In this document: positions 38,261 through 50,690 of the stretch, piece after piece
How the letters are laid out: every line of letters begins with the position of its first letter
Numbering within the stretch: the first letter of the stretch is position 1
Assembly (NCBI GenBank): GCA_004794655.1
Contig: SMMW01000627.1
Span: forward strand, 3,049,501 to 3,113,500
DNA length: 64,000 bases
Reading direction: 5' to 3'
Origin: Marisa cornuarietis
Lineage: Eukaryota > Mollusca > Gastropoda > Architaenioglossa > Ampullariidae
The notes under the pieces: model-generated
Told to the model about the DNA's origin: nothing
The model's database searches: none
What the model saw: only the letters and a program-made list of their open reading frames with translations
Translations under genes and position numbers: made by a program

Positions 38261-38474
38261 AGTTTTAGCATGGCCTCAGGGAATATCACAAAGGACTAGT
38301 ATTTTTATTATTATTCAACAAGCATAATATTCAACATGTACATAACATTTACCACAGACATATCATTCAAAGACACTTTTCAATATTAAAACACATTAAG
38401 TACAGATGGGTAGGCAAGAGTAGAGTGGAGGTAGGACAAAGGACAAGTTTTAGCATGGCCTTGGGGAATATCAC
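38261..38474 (+). repeat. 29-bp direct repeats flanking a 156-bp AT-rich insert
   Basis: The word AGTTTTAGCATGGCC plus 14 further bases occurs at 38261-38289 and 38446-38474 with two mismatches. The ACAAAGGAC word also recurs near both junctions. This is either a partial tandem duplication or a long target-site duplication around a small insertion. Confidence 0.8.
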
Positions 38475-41266
38475 TAAAACACAAAAAGCCTGTTTGCGCG
38501 CTCTGATAGCATCCCTTGTAGCAATATTTTAAGCCTATTTTTAAAGAACATATCTTCTAAGCATCTTAACACCATGGCTGTATAAAATGGACACACACAC
38601 ACACACACGTGTGCCCGCCCGCACTCTCTCTCTCTCACACACACACTATGCCAATGTATCATTTATCCTACACCAGTCGTAACAAGCATAGTCTCTGGCT
38701 ATAAGGCTACCTCCAGTCGGCACGACGTTCGTGTGGACAAGTCGTTAGCCTTCAGAGCTGGCTGTCAGCGCGTGATTACGGACCTCAGCCGTGTTAATCT
38801 CGGCCTGCATGACACGGGCACGCGTCTGGGAGCCGCTGACAGCCATTATTGGCCCTTCCGTTGGGCGCGTGCAGGCCAGTGATGTCCGCTTACATCAGGC
38901 CCCCGTTTGCCGAGAGTTCACATTTTATGTAACACTAACAGTGTAGTTACACGAGAGCAGAATTACTCTTTTTTGCAAGAGAACAGTTTGCAGTTGTTGC
39001 TGTGCGGGGGAGAAGAGGACGTACCTCCCTTCTCACCGTATATGGGCATGCGCATGCGCGCGAGAGTGCAGATCTGTATATTTTGCGAGCCTGGGTGCAT
39101 CTTCGCGCCTATTTAAATAGTTTGGAGCAAACTTTTGCCAGGAAGCTGTCCAAGCGGGCATTTAGAGCGTCTGTGGAGCACATAAAAGACTTCAAGAAAC
39201 GTTTGGCAGTCATTTAAGATGCGCTGAGTGATGCGGTTGAAGCCGTTAATGTCGTTTTAATGCCGTGAGCGAGCTTTGCCACTGGAATGGCGACTGCTAG
39301 TTAAAATAGAGACGAGAGGTGGTGGTCAGTGGGGGGTAAGGGAAGGCAAATGGGTAAAGAAATCTGGGAATGCTGGTTCACCGAGAGTGACGGGTAATTA
39401 TAAAACAGGGATACGTCCGATGTTTTAGAGACGAACTCCTGCAGGGATTTTGCTTTTGCACGAATCCACCTTTTTGTTGTTATTTCTTGGATCAATCCTC
39501 GAGCGGAAAATGGACAATAAATTGTCTGGCGAAGCTGCGGTGTTTTCAAAATTGTAGACATCTGTGACCGAACCTTCTAGACCGCGGCAAGTTAAAAGAC
39601 GTGAAGGAAAATAAATCTGCGGCTCTGAATTTCTCAGGGTGGATGCGGGGTGGTGGGGAGAAGACGTCCTTTCTGTCCTTGGTAAACATAATTAGGGTTA
39701 GGAATCTAGCTAATTGTCTACCTTCCCTTATAACACGCTTCGGTGATCAAACATCCCAGCCGTGGAGGTCGATCTTGTTAGGTATGGAGCGTAGAAATTG
39801 CTGAGTAGATATTGCCTGCAATAGAGACCGTTTCGCATACAACACAGGTACGTACGAACCTAGCAGCAGCAACACTGTTGACTGAGAACCTGTCCGATTT
39901 CCCTGTCTGCTAGTTTATCTAACTTTTACTCCACGACGAGTGTAGTTGGCTCTCTTTGTCAGCCCTCTTTGAAGACTGCTACGTCCTCGTTTTATTTTCT
40001 TCTCCCTTACCTCCCTCTCCACTGTTCTCTTTTTCTTTTGAAATCTTTTCTTCTTCCCCTCAAGTTCTACTCTAGCATGGCTCCCCTCCGATGCTTTTTC
40101 CCCTTCTTCAAAAGCTCGCAACGCGTGAGGCACTCTCAGAGCACCATACACGCCAAGTACCAGACGAGGGGGGACCAACAGAGCTGTCACAGTCTCTGTC
40201 CAGATTCAAAGACCGAGATTGGGAGGAGAAGAAGAAGAGGTTGGAGGAAGCAGTGGAAGGGAGATGGGGGAGAGAGAGAGCCTCCGACTTCGATCCGACT
40301 CACCAGAGAAAGCGATTAAGCGCTCTTTAGCCTCACGTCCTGCGCGTTGCTTCCCTTGTCGGTGACGCAACGTGAAAAGCTTCTAACGATTTTCCGCTCA
40401 CTCGGCTTGCAGTTGTTGCCCCTTGCCGAGGGGAGAGGCTGCTGGGGCGGGAGATTGACTGTTTAGAGAAAGGGCCATCTTCTCTTCCCCCTGACGTGCT
40501 CGGCTCTGCGGTCAAATCAAACGATCACATTTCCTTTAGCCCTAAAACTGCCAGCTTCCATTTTCTCACTTTGCGTCCAGCATCTCGGCAACTAAGCCAA
40601 TTGTAATAAGAGTATTATTAATGTCATTATTTATTTATAAACAATGAAAAATTAATCAACAAACAATCATTTAAAACAGATTTGGTCTTGCTCCCTTTTT
40701 TCTTGAGCAGTTCTAATTATTTTATTTCAAAAGACAGTAGTCACGGCAATTAGGACTTCCGGGACAGAAGACATCAAAGTAAATTGAAAGTATATGTGAA
40801 AATAACAGTTTTTTGGATAGAAACTATTGCACTCAACGTCGTCTTTCTGTATAATATAAATTAGTTTATTTAATGTCTCCAGGCTCCATCACGATAAAAG
40901 TTTTTTCCCATCACGACCAACCATTCCTTTGCCTCTGACCTTTTTTCAACTGCTTTGTTCGACTGGTTTCTCGGTCCATGTCGGTGTCTTTGTTGGTATT
41001 TCGTCAAGCTATTTTCTCCATTATTTTGTTCAATATGTTCGTGATTGAAGACGTCTGTAACAGTTATTATCCTATCAGTTTTATTGCTCCTGAATGTCCT
41101 TGGATATAACCAACCAAACATGTCTCTAATCTGCTTTAGTCTTTATATCACTTAAGCAAACTTGTTTGCCTTCGTTTACAAAAATCTATATTTCTTGCTC
41201 ATAATTTATACAGTATTGTTCACTGTGATCTTCAGTCTTACCTTTTATTTATCTTTTTTGTTTCAG

Positions 41267-41303
41267 TATATTGAGAAACGATACAGACAGGAGATGGCAA
41301 AAG
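41267..41303 (+). CDS. Second coding exon of the membrane protein (37 bp)
   Basis: A good acceptor (TTTTTTGTTTCAG) ends at 41266 and a consensus donor (GTAAGA) begins at 41304. Read in phase 0, matching the end of the 11299-11823 exon, it encodes YIEKRYRQEMAK plus the first base of a Gly codon. The joined peptide LLRLLELYIEKRYRQEMAKG is a continuous charged amphipathic helix, which supports the join. The exon ends in phase 1. No convincing next exon is visible up to 64000, so the remaining ectodomain exons probably lie to the right. The exon is too short to be found by frame length alone. Confidence rests on the splice sites, phase agreement and helix continuity. Confidence 0.7.
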
Positions 41304-42504
41304 GTAAGACTGTAAATATTCTTAGAGGTTCTCAAATATTTTCTTACTGGGTGTATCTCTCTCCTTCTTTCTGTTGAGTCCTGTTCTACGTATGGTACCC
41401 CCAAATTATTTATATTTTCTGCTGTTCTCTTTGTATATTTCGGATATTTTCTATCTTGATGTGTGTATTCTGCCTATTCGTGGCTAGCTCCTTCCTGTAG
41501 ATAACTTTAGACAGTTTGTGCTTGATGTCTATGGGTGTACGTATCTGTTGTTTGTGCTTCTGTTCCTATCGGCAAGAAACTTCCTGTGCACCTGCATGCT
41601 CTGCGGGAATTATAGGATGCTGCAGTCAAATCACTTCTTTGAGGAGGGTTGATTAAAGCTCACGCCGATAAAGTGAAGTGGAGAGGTAGGAATTTAGCGG
41701 AGGGGATGGAAAGATGTTGCCGAAGATGATTTGGGTAAGAAAAAAAATTAATGAATGTTGTAGATTTAAACGCTTGGACATGTTTTCGTGTAGTACAAAA
41801 ATATCACCTTTGCGAGAGATAGGATGAAGAGGCCAAATAAAAAAAGAATTTAGTCTGGTTTACCTTCATTTGACAGCGTATGATGATAAGAGCTAGCTCA
41901 GGTATTTTTCTGCAAATAAGGTTTGATAATCAGGGGAAATATTTCACGAAAATTCTTGTATCTTCAACTGATAAAATGCAGACAAGAACTCTCTGCGTTG
42001 ATAAATTTAGTATCTCGAGAAAATTCTCGATGCCTTTTCAAGAAACCTGTATATACGGGAATTAAACAGGGTTAAAGGTTATTTTGTATCTCACATGGCC
42101 TTGAGGTCAGAGAGCATTATTCACAATTGCATGAGATACAAGAGATTAGGCAAGCAAATGTTTACTGCACAATGCTTAGTAGTTGTACACAAAAGTCAGC
42201 AGACAAATAACGAGCAGTTAAAATCTGAGAACATTAATATCATGTTTCGATTTTTGGGAGCATCTGAAACCATCTCGTGTTTACCTTACACCCGATAATA
42301 TTTTTGGCGTCTTTGGAGAATCGACAAACAAACTCGAGTTCCCTTAATTAATGTTTTCTGCCAGCTTTAGTGGATGAGGCTTGGGAAATATATTCATGAA
42401 GAATATCAGCGGTTTCCAGTAATAGAAAATTAAATTCTGTTTGATTTTGTTGTTGACCTTCCTTTCTTTTTGGTTCTTATATTCTCGTCTATATCTCCGT
42501 CTCC

Positions 42505-42588
<84 letters not shown>

Positions 42589-42590
42589 TC
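42505..42590. repeat. (CTTT)n microsatellite, 86 bp
   Basis: About 21 CTTT repeats forming a pure pyrimidine strand, which is capable of triplex formation. The Phe/Leu/Ser and Lys/Glu/Arg frames over it are repeat translations. Confidence 0.97.
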
Positions 42591-45500
42591 GTGCTTGCAC
42601 ATTCTTTTTTCTTCTCTCTTTCTCTCTGTTTTTATCCCCTGCTGTCTTTTTCTCTTTCATTTTAAAATTACGGACACAACATACTGATCATAATGCATAA
42701 TGTTAGCCAACAACTTTCCCCCACTCACACAACCATTATGAAGACTTTTATTCCTTATAGCGAAGCTTTGAGTTGACAACAATGCAAAGTAATGAAAGTA
42801 ATGCGAATCATCAAAAAAACAAAATAGAGTAGCGTGAGCAGAATGGCTGAAAATGTACTGATCCCAACAGAAATCGAACTCCATCATGTTTCGGCAAAGT
42901 AAGAAACCTTGTAGGCAGGGTAAATTAATCTCTGGTAATTAATGGAACAATCTGATGACATTTTTGCATTATCGTATCCTGTCTTTAGCAGACACAAGGT
43001 GCGGCAAGTGCTGTGTAATAGGTTCCTCCTGTAGATCACTTATCCTTACATTTAGGTGGTTTGAACAGGCTGCTTGCTCAAAACTCCAGTCTGTAGACAG
43101 TTTCTGACCTAACCTGGCAGCAATTTGATGAAAGATCCAGGAAGCAGCTAGGAAAAAGCTTAAGTGCCGGAGCCTTATAAGCGAATTTACTTCAATTTGG
43201 ACTTCTTCATCCGCGACAACTCTTCGCTATTATCATATAAGAATGTGGTTGGATGTTAGACGAAAACAGCATTTAGGAAGGTATTTATGAGAACATTTGG
43301 CACAATTACTGAACTGGGGAAGTTTCTGAACTTCTTGGATCCTAGGCGTGTTTACGTGAAGACTTTAAAGATACTTTTGATACTTCGTAGCATACAAGAG
43401 ATATGTTACCCTTTGATCTCTTCAACTTGTTTGGTATCGCACTGGCTTCTTTTGATTGCGACTGAAACATGGATGGTTTTCCAGAAGGTTAGAATATTAC
43501 CGGAAAGAATTCCTTTTTTTACCTGTTTGACCCAACAGGAACGATACCCCGCAACTATTTCGCAGCCTCCATGACAGGAAAGACTCCCGGTCTTCATCTT
43601 AGAGCGAGAGAAGGAGGAAAATAAAGGGAAGGGGAGGGGAGAAGGATGAGGAGAGCCTTCATGCACATAAATATCAGAAATTGCTACTTTGTACGCTGTT
43701 AGCCGTGTTTTCAGAAGACCAATAGCCACACTTCTCATCCCCCGTGATTTTCTGTAGTCCAAGTTCAGAAAGTCATTTGCCCGGGCTTTTGAAGTATGGG
43801 AGGCTGCTGGCCTAATTCTGGCACGGCCAAGAGAGATCTCTTCGAGTCCTAGATACTTTTTTGGGGCCTTCTTTTTCAAAGCAATGCCGCCTTGAAATTT
43901 ACTTGCGCCGCCGGAGAGAAGATTGCGTTGGGAGTGAAAATTGGCGGAATACGAGATGAGAGTCTGGGGACCACGGTGCGCCAGTTTAACTTTCTGTTCT
44001 TTAGCGCTGACGTGTCATTTACGCGTCTGACTTGGAGACGAATAGACAGACATTCTTCTTCGTCTTCCTCCACCGATTTCCTCTTCTTGATTCACGGCGA
44101 AGGAAATGATTACAATTATCTTCTCCCTGTATTTCTTTGTGTGGTGCTTTTATGTCAGTTTTACCCTATCAGGTTTTTTTCTGAAATTTATTCCACATTA
44201 CTTTATATACCAGCTCATTTTGTTTTGTTTTTGTTGTAGTTTGTGTTGCTGTTTTGTTAGAGTTTTTTACTGTTTTATTTTTGTTATAGTTTTTTTATTA
44301 TTTTTGCTGTTGGTGTTGGTTTGTTCTTGTTTGAGTTTTGCTTCCGTTTGTGTTTCTTTAAATAATGCAGAAACTTCCAAACTTTTTTTTTTCTGACCGT
44401 GACTTAACTTCTTTAGACATTATGTATCAAGTAGAGCGAGCATATTAAAGCTTAGTACTGTTGTATAAAAGTAATGGAAGCTTTAAAATGTGTCTGGTGG
44501 AAGTCTGTTATTTCCTCATGCTTCAGCATAAGTGCACAAATGTATGCACGTGTGTGCACGTGCGTGTGTAGTGGGGAGGACGAGATGACGTGTTGTTACT
44601 ATTGCTTGATCGCATTTATTACTTTCTCCGTTCATGCACGCGTTTGCTGCATCTAAGAAGAGCACGTCCGACACATGCAGGAAAGGGACCCAAGACTTCT
44701 CATCCAGGGGCTGACCCCTATCCCTCAGCACCTTCCTGCCTCACCCTCTCGCACCTACAACCTGATCGCGTCCCTTGAGGTTGGAAGCGGGTTGCGTCCC
44801 TTGAGTCTGAAGTGCTGATTAGTTCGCGACCAGCAGGAGCAGAGATTGCGGCATGTACGAGCGGCACCTACCATCCATACCTCCCTCCCTCTCTGCTTCC
44901 TTCCAACCCTACCACCACCCCACATGCATGTCCCCATCCACCATCGCCTCTCCTGTTCACTTGCCTTCCAGAAGGTTTCTATGTCAGTAAAGTGGGTTAG
45001 TAACAGGACACAGAAATTGAAGACGTGACATGGAGGGGTTCCTTTTGCATTCGGCCCACCAGAGTGTGCGTTTTATCTGAACAGTAGAGAACAAAAAAAG
45101 GATAAAAATAGTGCTAATGGCGGAAGTGACCCCTGCTGGCTGGAAGGAGCAGAGGAGTTGGGGAGGTCAGGATGATTCCTGTCAAGAATCACGCGGATGG
45201 TGGGAAGAGAAAAGATGAGGTCGAACGGATGCCATACTTTCCAGTCCTCGGGGTTAAGGAGACAAAAATAGACTTGCTCGTTGTTTGTACGTGCATGTGG
45301 AAAAATCTGGCTTTCCCATTGGCTGGGACCAATGATGATGAAGACGAAGAAGTGCCTAGACTTGCTATTGACTAAAATCGACTTTCCGACGCAAAACGCG
45401 CGCACACGTTAAAGTCTGCGTGAGAGACGACATCAGTAAAGGACCGTTGCCATTTCATGTCAACATTAGAACCCAGTCAATAACATTTCATATTATTATC

Positions 45501-45969
45501 AGTACCGGGCCAGTACCATTTTCAGTCAAAACAACACCAATTGAGAGACGAAATGTTGCAGAGATCTAGATAAAAGACAAGAAAATTTAAAGAAAACAAA
45601 AACAACAAAATTCTTTGTTCTGTGTAGCATTGACTTTAATACGGGTGCTTTCAGAATCGAGTTGACATTGTAAAGGGGTGGGTGGATAAGGAGAACGGTG
45701 GGTGGTAGTCATGATTTCACATATTACCCGTGGATACTGATGGTGAGATAAAGAGTACAGAGAAAACTGCTTTATTAGTGCTGAAAGTACTAATTTTTTA
45801 AGAGGAATGAATATGAAAAACTGATCGTTATACCGAAATTTGCTACATTTTGCGGTAATTATGACATGAAAACAGTTTTTTTTTTCATTTATAGAAGAAA
45901 TATGTGACATCTTACCTAACCTTCATAAAAGAGATTGATAAATGTTTCCGAGTTTTTGATTCTGGATTT

Positions 45970-46040
45970 GATAAGATAAGATAATACTTTATTTGTCCCA
46001 GAGGGCAATTGGGTGGCAATTTGATGGCAAGGGATTTGCA
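45970..46040 (-). mobile_element. Non-LTR retrotransposon-like 3' end
   Basis: On the plus strand GATAAGATAAGATAAT runs into ACTTTATTTGTCCCAGAGGG. Read in reverse this is a LINE/SINE 3' terminus ending in a short (TTATC)n tail. That layout is typical of non-LTR element ends widespread in fish and invertebrate genomes. The body to the right is not recognisable and no reverse-transcriptase frame is present. Confidence 0.55.
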
Positions 46041-49000
46041 AATGCACATTGTCTTCTTTCTTCTTCTTTAATTTGTAGTTTGAAAAAAACTTATGTTTCA
46101 CAGGAACACCGTAGTTCGGAACGCAATCCCACACGTGTGAACCCTGACACACACGCACGTGTACGCACACATGCACAAGCGTTCCCAACCTGTGAAGAGA
46201 AAAAGCCATTAGGCAGGTGTTTAAGAGCCCATGTCTCTGATTTCAAACCGTCGAGTCTCTTGCTCGCAGATTGGAGAGGGGATCCGTGCAGACGATTACT
46301 AGCACTGGCAGGGTCTGAGTCTTGCTGCTGCAAGGGCTCCATTGATTTTCCGTAATAAAGCAATGGTGCCGACGTGAGCCTGGGGCGCTCAGCGAATTCC
46401 TCCGCGACACACCTCCAGCACCGAGGGGACGGTGTGGGTGGAGGGTCTCACGTTAGGAGTCGCCCCACCCTTGTACTAAAGCACTCGGCTAGAGACCTCG
46501 GAGAACATTGTGAGTGAGCTGTTCTCCATCTTGCCGATTTCTGGCTCCATCGGGAAGACATTAGAGATGGACGGAGAGATTATACGCTGTTGTCCGTGGC
46601 AATGTCGAGCAGACTGTGGTTCAAGCTTGTCTAGTCAGCGATTGTTTGTTAGTATTTAAATTTACTCCATTCTTAAGACGGGCTTTGTTCAGACAAGTAT
46701 CTCACAAATGTTGACTAATGTCTTGTCACCTTTTATTTTGGATAGTGAAACTGACTTAACAGATTCTTTTTTTCAATGAAGTACTTGGAAATTGAGGATT
46801 ATAAATAAAACTACATTTATTACTTTGCTTATCAATCTTTTAGGACACAAATTATTTTTTTAAATGGTGGAAATTATGAAATTATGCAAACAGATGAATA
46901 CGTTGATTCGTACTGAAAATATTTCAGAGGAAGCAAATGAAGTTCTCATAGATAGGGAAAACTAATAGGGCTTGACCAGATATCGATAAATTATGGCATA
47001 TTAATGACACAAAAATTAGTAAATTACTGAATGGAGAAATTACCGCTGACCAGCTGTTTTGTTCGTAAACGCTGTTGTTGAGTCACTTGAACTTTGTACA
47101 CCATCAACCGGGCAATGTCAGTTCCTGCATCGCTGTAAACTAATTACACTTTAATGTCTCAAATACTGGAAGGTTCATTTATTAAATACTTTGCGTAATG
47201 GTACACCAAAGTGTCTTCAGTCTGAGAACACATGTCCTTAAGAAGCAAGAACCTGTTTGGGGGCGATCACTCTGACGAACTGCTTTGCCAGAAGCATTGG
47301 CTTGTCGAAACTAAACTGGCATATTTGTGAAAGATCTTACTCTCTTCGTTGTTTTCTTTTTCCATTCTCGTGTACACTGTATTCATTGCCTCAGAATCCA
47401 ATGCTTCCTATGTGTTTAAACAGATTCACTAGAAACATGGATTTGTTTGGTTTTATTTCTGTGGAATCTAATGTTACTTTTGTTCCCATAGATTTGTTAA
47501 AAAGCTTCCAGACAATCAATCACAAATGTCGTTTGACCTTTTTTCACTTAGCACTGGAAAAGTATGTCGCACACTGACAGTTCTGAAGCTTTTCTGCCTG
47601 TCATCGTTTCCAGACAAGACCTATGCTATCACGTTTGAAGTTCAGTTACAGTTATTGCGTCTGGGGCAAACCCGTTAAAACTTTCAAGCTTTCTTCCTTT
47701 TGTCTGCCCTATGGGGACGATTTTATTCTGCGTGGCTTTTAATGCACTCGGCAGTTCGCTCGAAGACGGTTCCCCGCAATACGACGAGGACGTGTTTCAT
47801 CTGTCGCGATGCCAGAGCGAGGCCTTCGCCTGACTGCGCACAGACAACCAGTCCATAATTAAGGCCAGAACTCTCGGGAATTCTTCGTCCTTGCACTGGC
47901 TAGTGTGGGCTGTATTCTTTTGACTTCCCCTTGATTAAAACAAGAAACCACGTTATAAAAGACAACAAACGTGTTCAGGTCAACCAGTGATGATCATTTC
48001 AAAGATTTTATTTGTCCTAGGAATACAGATTGGTAGTCGTCGTTTCACTGACAACATTTCGTTTTCTCCAGGCTGAAAAGATTTTGTAAATTATGTAGTC
48101 TTCTATTGTCGCTTTAGCTTTATGATTTACTTTAACTAATATTTGTCGCACCCAGTAAGGGTGTAAGTACTAGTGTCGGCTCTCCATGACTGTCTGTGAG
48201 TTCCCGACAAAATTGTTGGTCCTAATTGCCAGGGGCTATTAAATTTTACGGAAAAGGGAAGAAGATATTCACAAAAAAATTTTTTAAATCTGTGTGAAAG
48301 CAAACCCTCTCTCCAACCCAGTTGTCAGAATTAGCAGAAAACTGCCGATTGCCGGTTTGTAATAAAGATGAAGGTTTTCCTGAAACTCCATTACCCACTT
48401 TACTAATCCTTTTATAGCCTACAAACTTTCGCGCTTTTCGGAAAATGCCTTCATTTATGGGCAGCTTATTTTGTTTTCGTTCTTAGCATTAGTTTTGCAT
48501 TTTCCTAATGACAATATATGTGACGGGTGCTTTTCCATCGGTCTATTTTCGGATCGTGCGGAATGAGACGTTTTTACTCTGCAGCATGTGACAAGTGCTG
48601 CACTGCACCAGCCAGAGTCTGAAGCCTTGCAAAGTTATCTGTGTATGGCGGGCCAGTCAGAAGAAAGTCGTTTATAGGGCTAACATTTCCAGGATATGAA
48701 TGTTCATTTGAGGGTCTTACATTCCTAGTGAGTAGTTTTCGGCATAATTTTTGCTAGTTTCCAAAGTTGTAGCATCCATTCAACTTCATCAAATGCATGA
48801 TGTTTATTATGAGACTTAGTGATTCTTTGCTGTTGAGACATTTGGTGTGAAAAAAACTTTAAAATTAAACTTTGAAATTAAGAAAAGACTTTAGCAAAGA
48901 GGGTTTTGAAAAGTATAATTTTTGTATTTATTCTCTCGCGGCCAAAAGCTCGTTTATTAAATATTCCTTATTTCTTAAAACCATATTTAATATCATCCGC

Positions 49001-49833
49001 AATATTTTACAAGGATAAGTCAACGAAGTTGGAGGCGATTTGAGGTTTTTAAACAACATTCCTTGGCGTTTTTTTAGTGGTTTTTGCTCCCATCAGATGT
49101 GTTTTGCATGACGATGCGCGTTCACATTTAAGTGAATCGAGAAGGATGAATGGAAAATTCCATTTTATAAGCTTTTCTCCCAACTATCAGCGACCTCCTT
49201 GCGTACAAACCGCCCTGAATCTTAAGGCAGTAAGATTTCGATTTTTTTTTCTTGTTTCCACAGGTGAAATGTTGCAATGATGACAACAAACAACAACACA
49301 CTACTGTTGCCCAAAGTATGACAAAACCTTAAACAAAACGCACCAGAATAAGCTACTGACGGCTACATTAAAGTCCTACATTTAAAAAAAATTCCTTTAC
49401 ATGTTATGGCAGAAATAATACATGTTTTGTGTTAATTTCTGGGTTAATTACTTTAACAAGTGCGAGGTAAAAACTCAAAACAGCTAACATTCTCATAGTC
49501 TTATTTTTTTAAGTTAATTCACGGGTCATCGCAAGAAGAAACACCTGCCTTGTGATGCTTAGAAAGCGAACTCTTGCATGTGTACAAAAGTTAATTAAAA
49601 GAAATTGATGCCTCAGCCAGCTGTGACCGACGTGGCTGAAATATCGCTTACCTTTGTGACACCGCAAGAAATGACCATTCCTAAGTGACCTCTAGACACC
49701 TGTTGTCTACACAACAAGGATCACATTATGGTATTAAAGAAGCTATCTTTGATCTAAAGGTCTTTAGATGAAGGTCTATGTCTAAACTAACTAGGGACCT
49801 GAGTGGCGCAGTGTCTGAGTGCTTGTCATTAGG

Positions 49834-50130
49834 GGTGACCGGACACTTAATCCCCGACACTTAATCCCCTAGACATTTAATCCCCAGACACTTAATCCTC
49901 AAAAATGCCCCCAATGTTGTAGATGTTTAAGTTAAGTATTATTTTGATTGTCAAACTTATTTTGATGTTTACATGAAAATAATTATTTGAATTTGAATTA
50001 AATTTTTCATTTACTTCATAATTAAATTTTTCATTTACTTCATAATTAAGTGATTCATTCACTTCATAATTTCTTGAGTTGAAATTTTATGTTGAGGATT
50101 AAGTGTCTGGGGATTAAGTGTCTGGGATTC
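49834..50130. mobile_element. 297-bp MITE with inverted subterminal repeats and 9-bp TSD
   Basis: The element is bounded by identical 9-bp direct repeats GTCATTAGG at 49825-49833 and 50131-50139. Its left end carries four direct copies of GACACTTAATCCCC or a close variant (49842, 49856, 49872, 49887). Its right end carries two inverted copies (50094-50107, 50109-50122). The core is AT-rich and has three 24-bp tandem units from 50000 to 50071. It has no coding capacity, so it would be a non-autonomous DNA transposon. A 9-bp duplication fits Mutator-like elements best, but the superfamily cannot be fixed by eye. Confidence 0.85.
50000..50071 (+). repeat. 24-bp tandem repeat, three copies, inside the MITE
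   Basis: Units begin at 50000, 50024 and 50048 (AAATTTTTCATTTACTTCAT plus AATT). The first two are identical and the third has diverged. Confidence 0.95.
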
Positions 50131-50579
50131 GTCATTAGGTCAGTGAGAATTGTAAGATCATAGGGGTTCAAATTTCTTTTCGGGGATTCACTCTCTGTAA
50201 ATCACATTTATTCACGGGGCTGGGACGACGATGTTTTCTACAGGTAAACGGATTTCATCCCCTTTAATCACTTTTCTCTTAATACTGAGAAATCACTACG
50301 AAAGTACATGCCAATCCATCCAAACTACCAGTCAACCAGCCAGCCAACCAACTAATCAATGACGGGGCTTTGATTGCCATCCTCACGACTTGGCAAAACG
50401 CCTAAGATCTCAAGAAATTATTTTTGTAAAATAAAAGTCACACCGTGGTACTGTTTTTGAGTCCCTCCCTTTAGAGTGATAAGGAGTCAAGATAGCTTTT
50501 ACATGACACCCTCACTCACAATGACTGTGAAGCATTATAGATGTAAATGTTCGTCAGCTATCTCGCCATTGATAGTAAA

Positions 50580-50690
50580 ACAGCTGTAACTGCTACTGTC
50601 TCTCACAAGTGACTATAGACCATTACAGCTGTGACTGTTACAGTCTCGTTCAAGTGACTATACACCATGACAGCTGCAGCTGCTAGTCAC
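50580..50690 (+). repeat. 45-bp tandem repeat, 2.5 copies
   Basis: Units start ACAGCTGTRACTG at 50580 and 50625, with a partial third at 50670 (ACAGCTGCAGCTGC). Each carries one or more CAGCTG E-box palindromes and a CAAGTGACTATA segment. Confidence 0.9.

Larger units (their letters stand above)
28066..41266 (+). other. Giant intron, 3' part, no gene recognised
   Basis: Besides listed items this holds a degenerate ACCACTC-type minisatellite (29620-29790), a CRE at 30233 in a GC-richer islet (30000-30450) and a long direct-repeat pair around 31 kb. It also has a SINE-like segment with a TTTCCTCCC motif near 32290-32650, and NRF1-like palindromes at 36689 and 39049. A CTCF-like GACAGAGGGCGCTG lies near 37320. 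Frames such as 30045-30524 (minus), 35354-35713 (minus) and 39969-40319 are unrecognised and probably fortuitous. Confidence 0.55.
41304..49796 (+). other. Second large intron, 5' part, no exon recognised
   Basis: Mostly AT-rich unique sequence. Listed separately are the (CTTT)n tract and a LINE-like 3' end. A GC-richer islet at 46370-46480 and a possible tRNA-like B box near 42865 (minus) are the only other marks. The 157-codon minus frame at 43406-43879 lacks splice context and a recognisable product. Confidence 0.55.
49797..50260 (+). mobile_element. tRNA-derived SINE interrupted by a MITE
   Basis: The A box (GAGTGGCGCAGTGTCTGAGTGC, near 49801-49822) and B box (GGGGTTCAAATTTC, near 50165-50178) are far apart only because a 297-bp element sits between them. 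Removing it and one target copy restores tRNA-like spacing. The head segment TGTCATTAGGTCAGTGAG resembles TGTCACTAGTACAGTGAG of the SINE at 6041-6242. The bodies share CACTCT and GGGCTGGG motifs, so both belong to one family. Confidence 0.8.

Noticed and set aside
43406..43879. 157-codon minus-strand frame
   Set aside because: Composition is protein-like, but no motif, splice sites or homologue could be recognised by eye. Not supportable as a gene.
44981..45000. Possible continuation exon of the membrane protein after CTTGCCTTCCAG (peptide EGFYVSKVG)
   Set aside because: The frame meets a stop within nine codons and the phase-1 join gives no TNF-like or collagen-like sequence.
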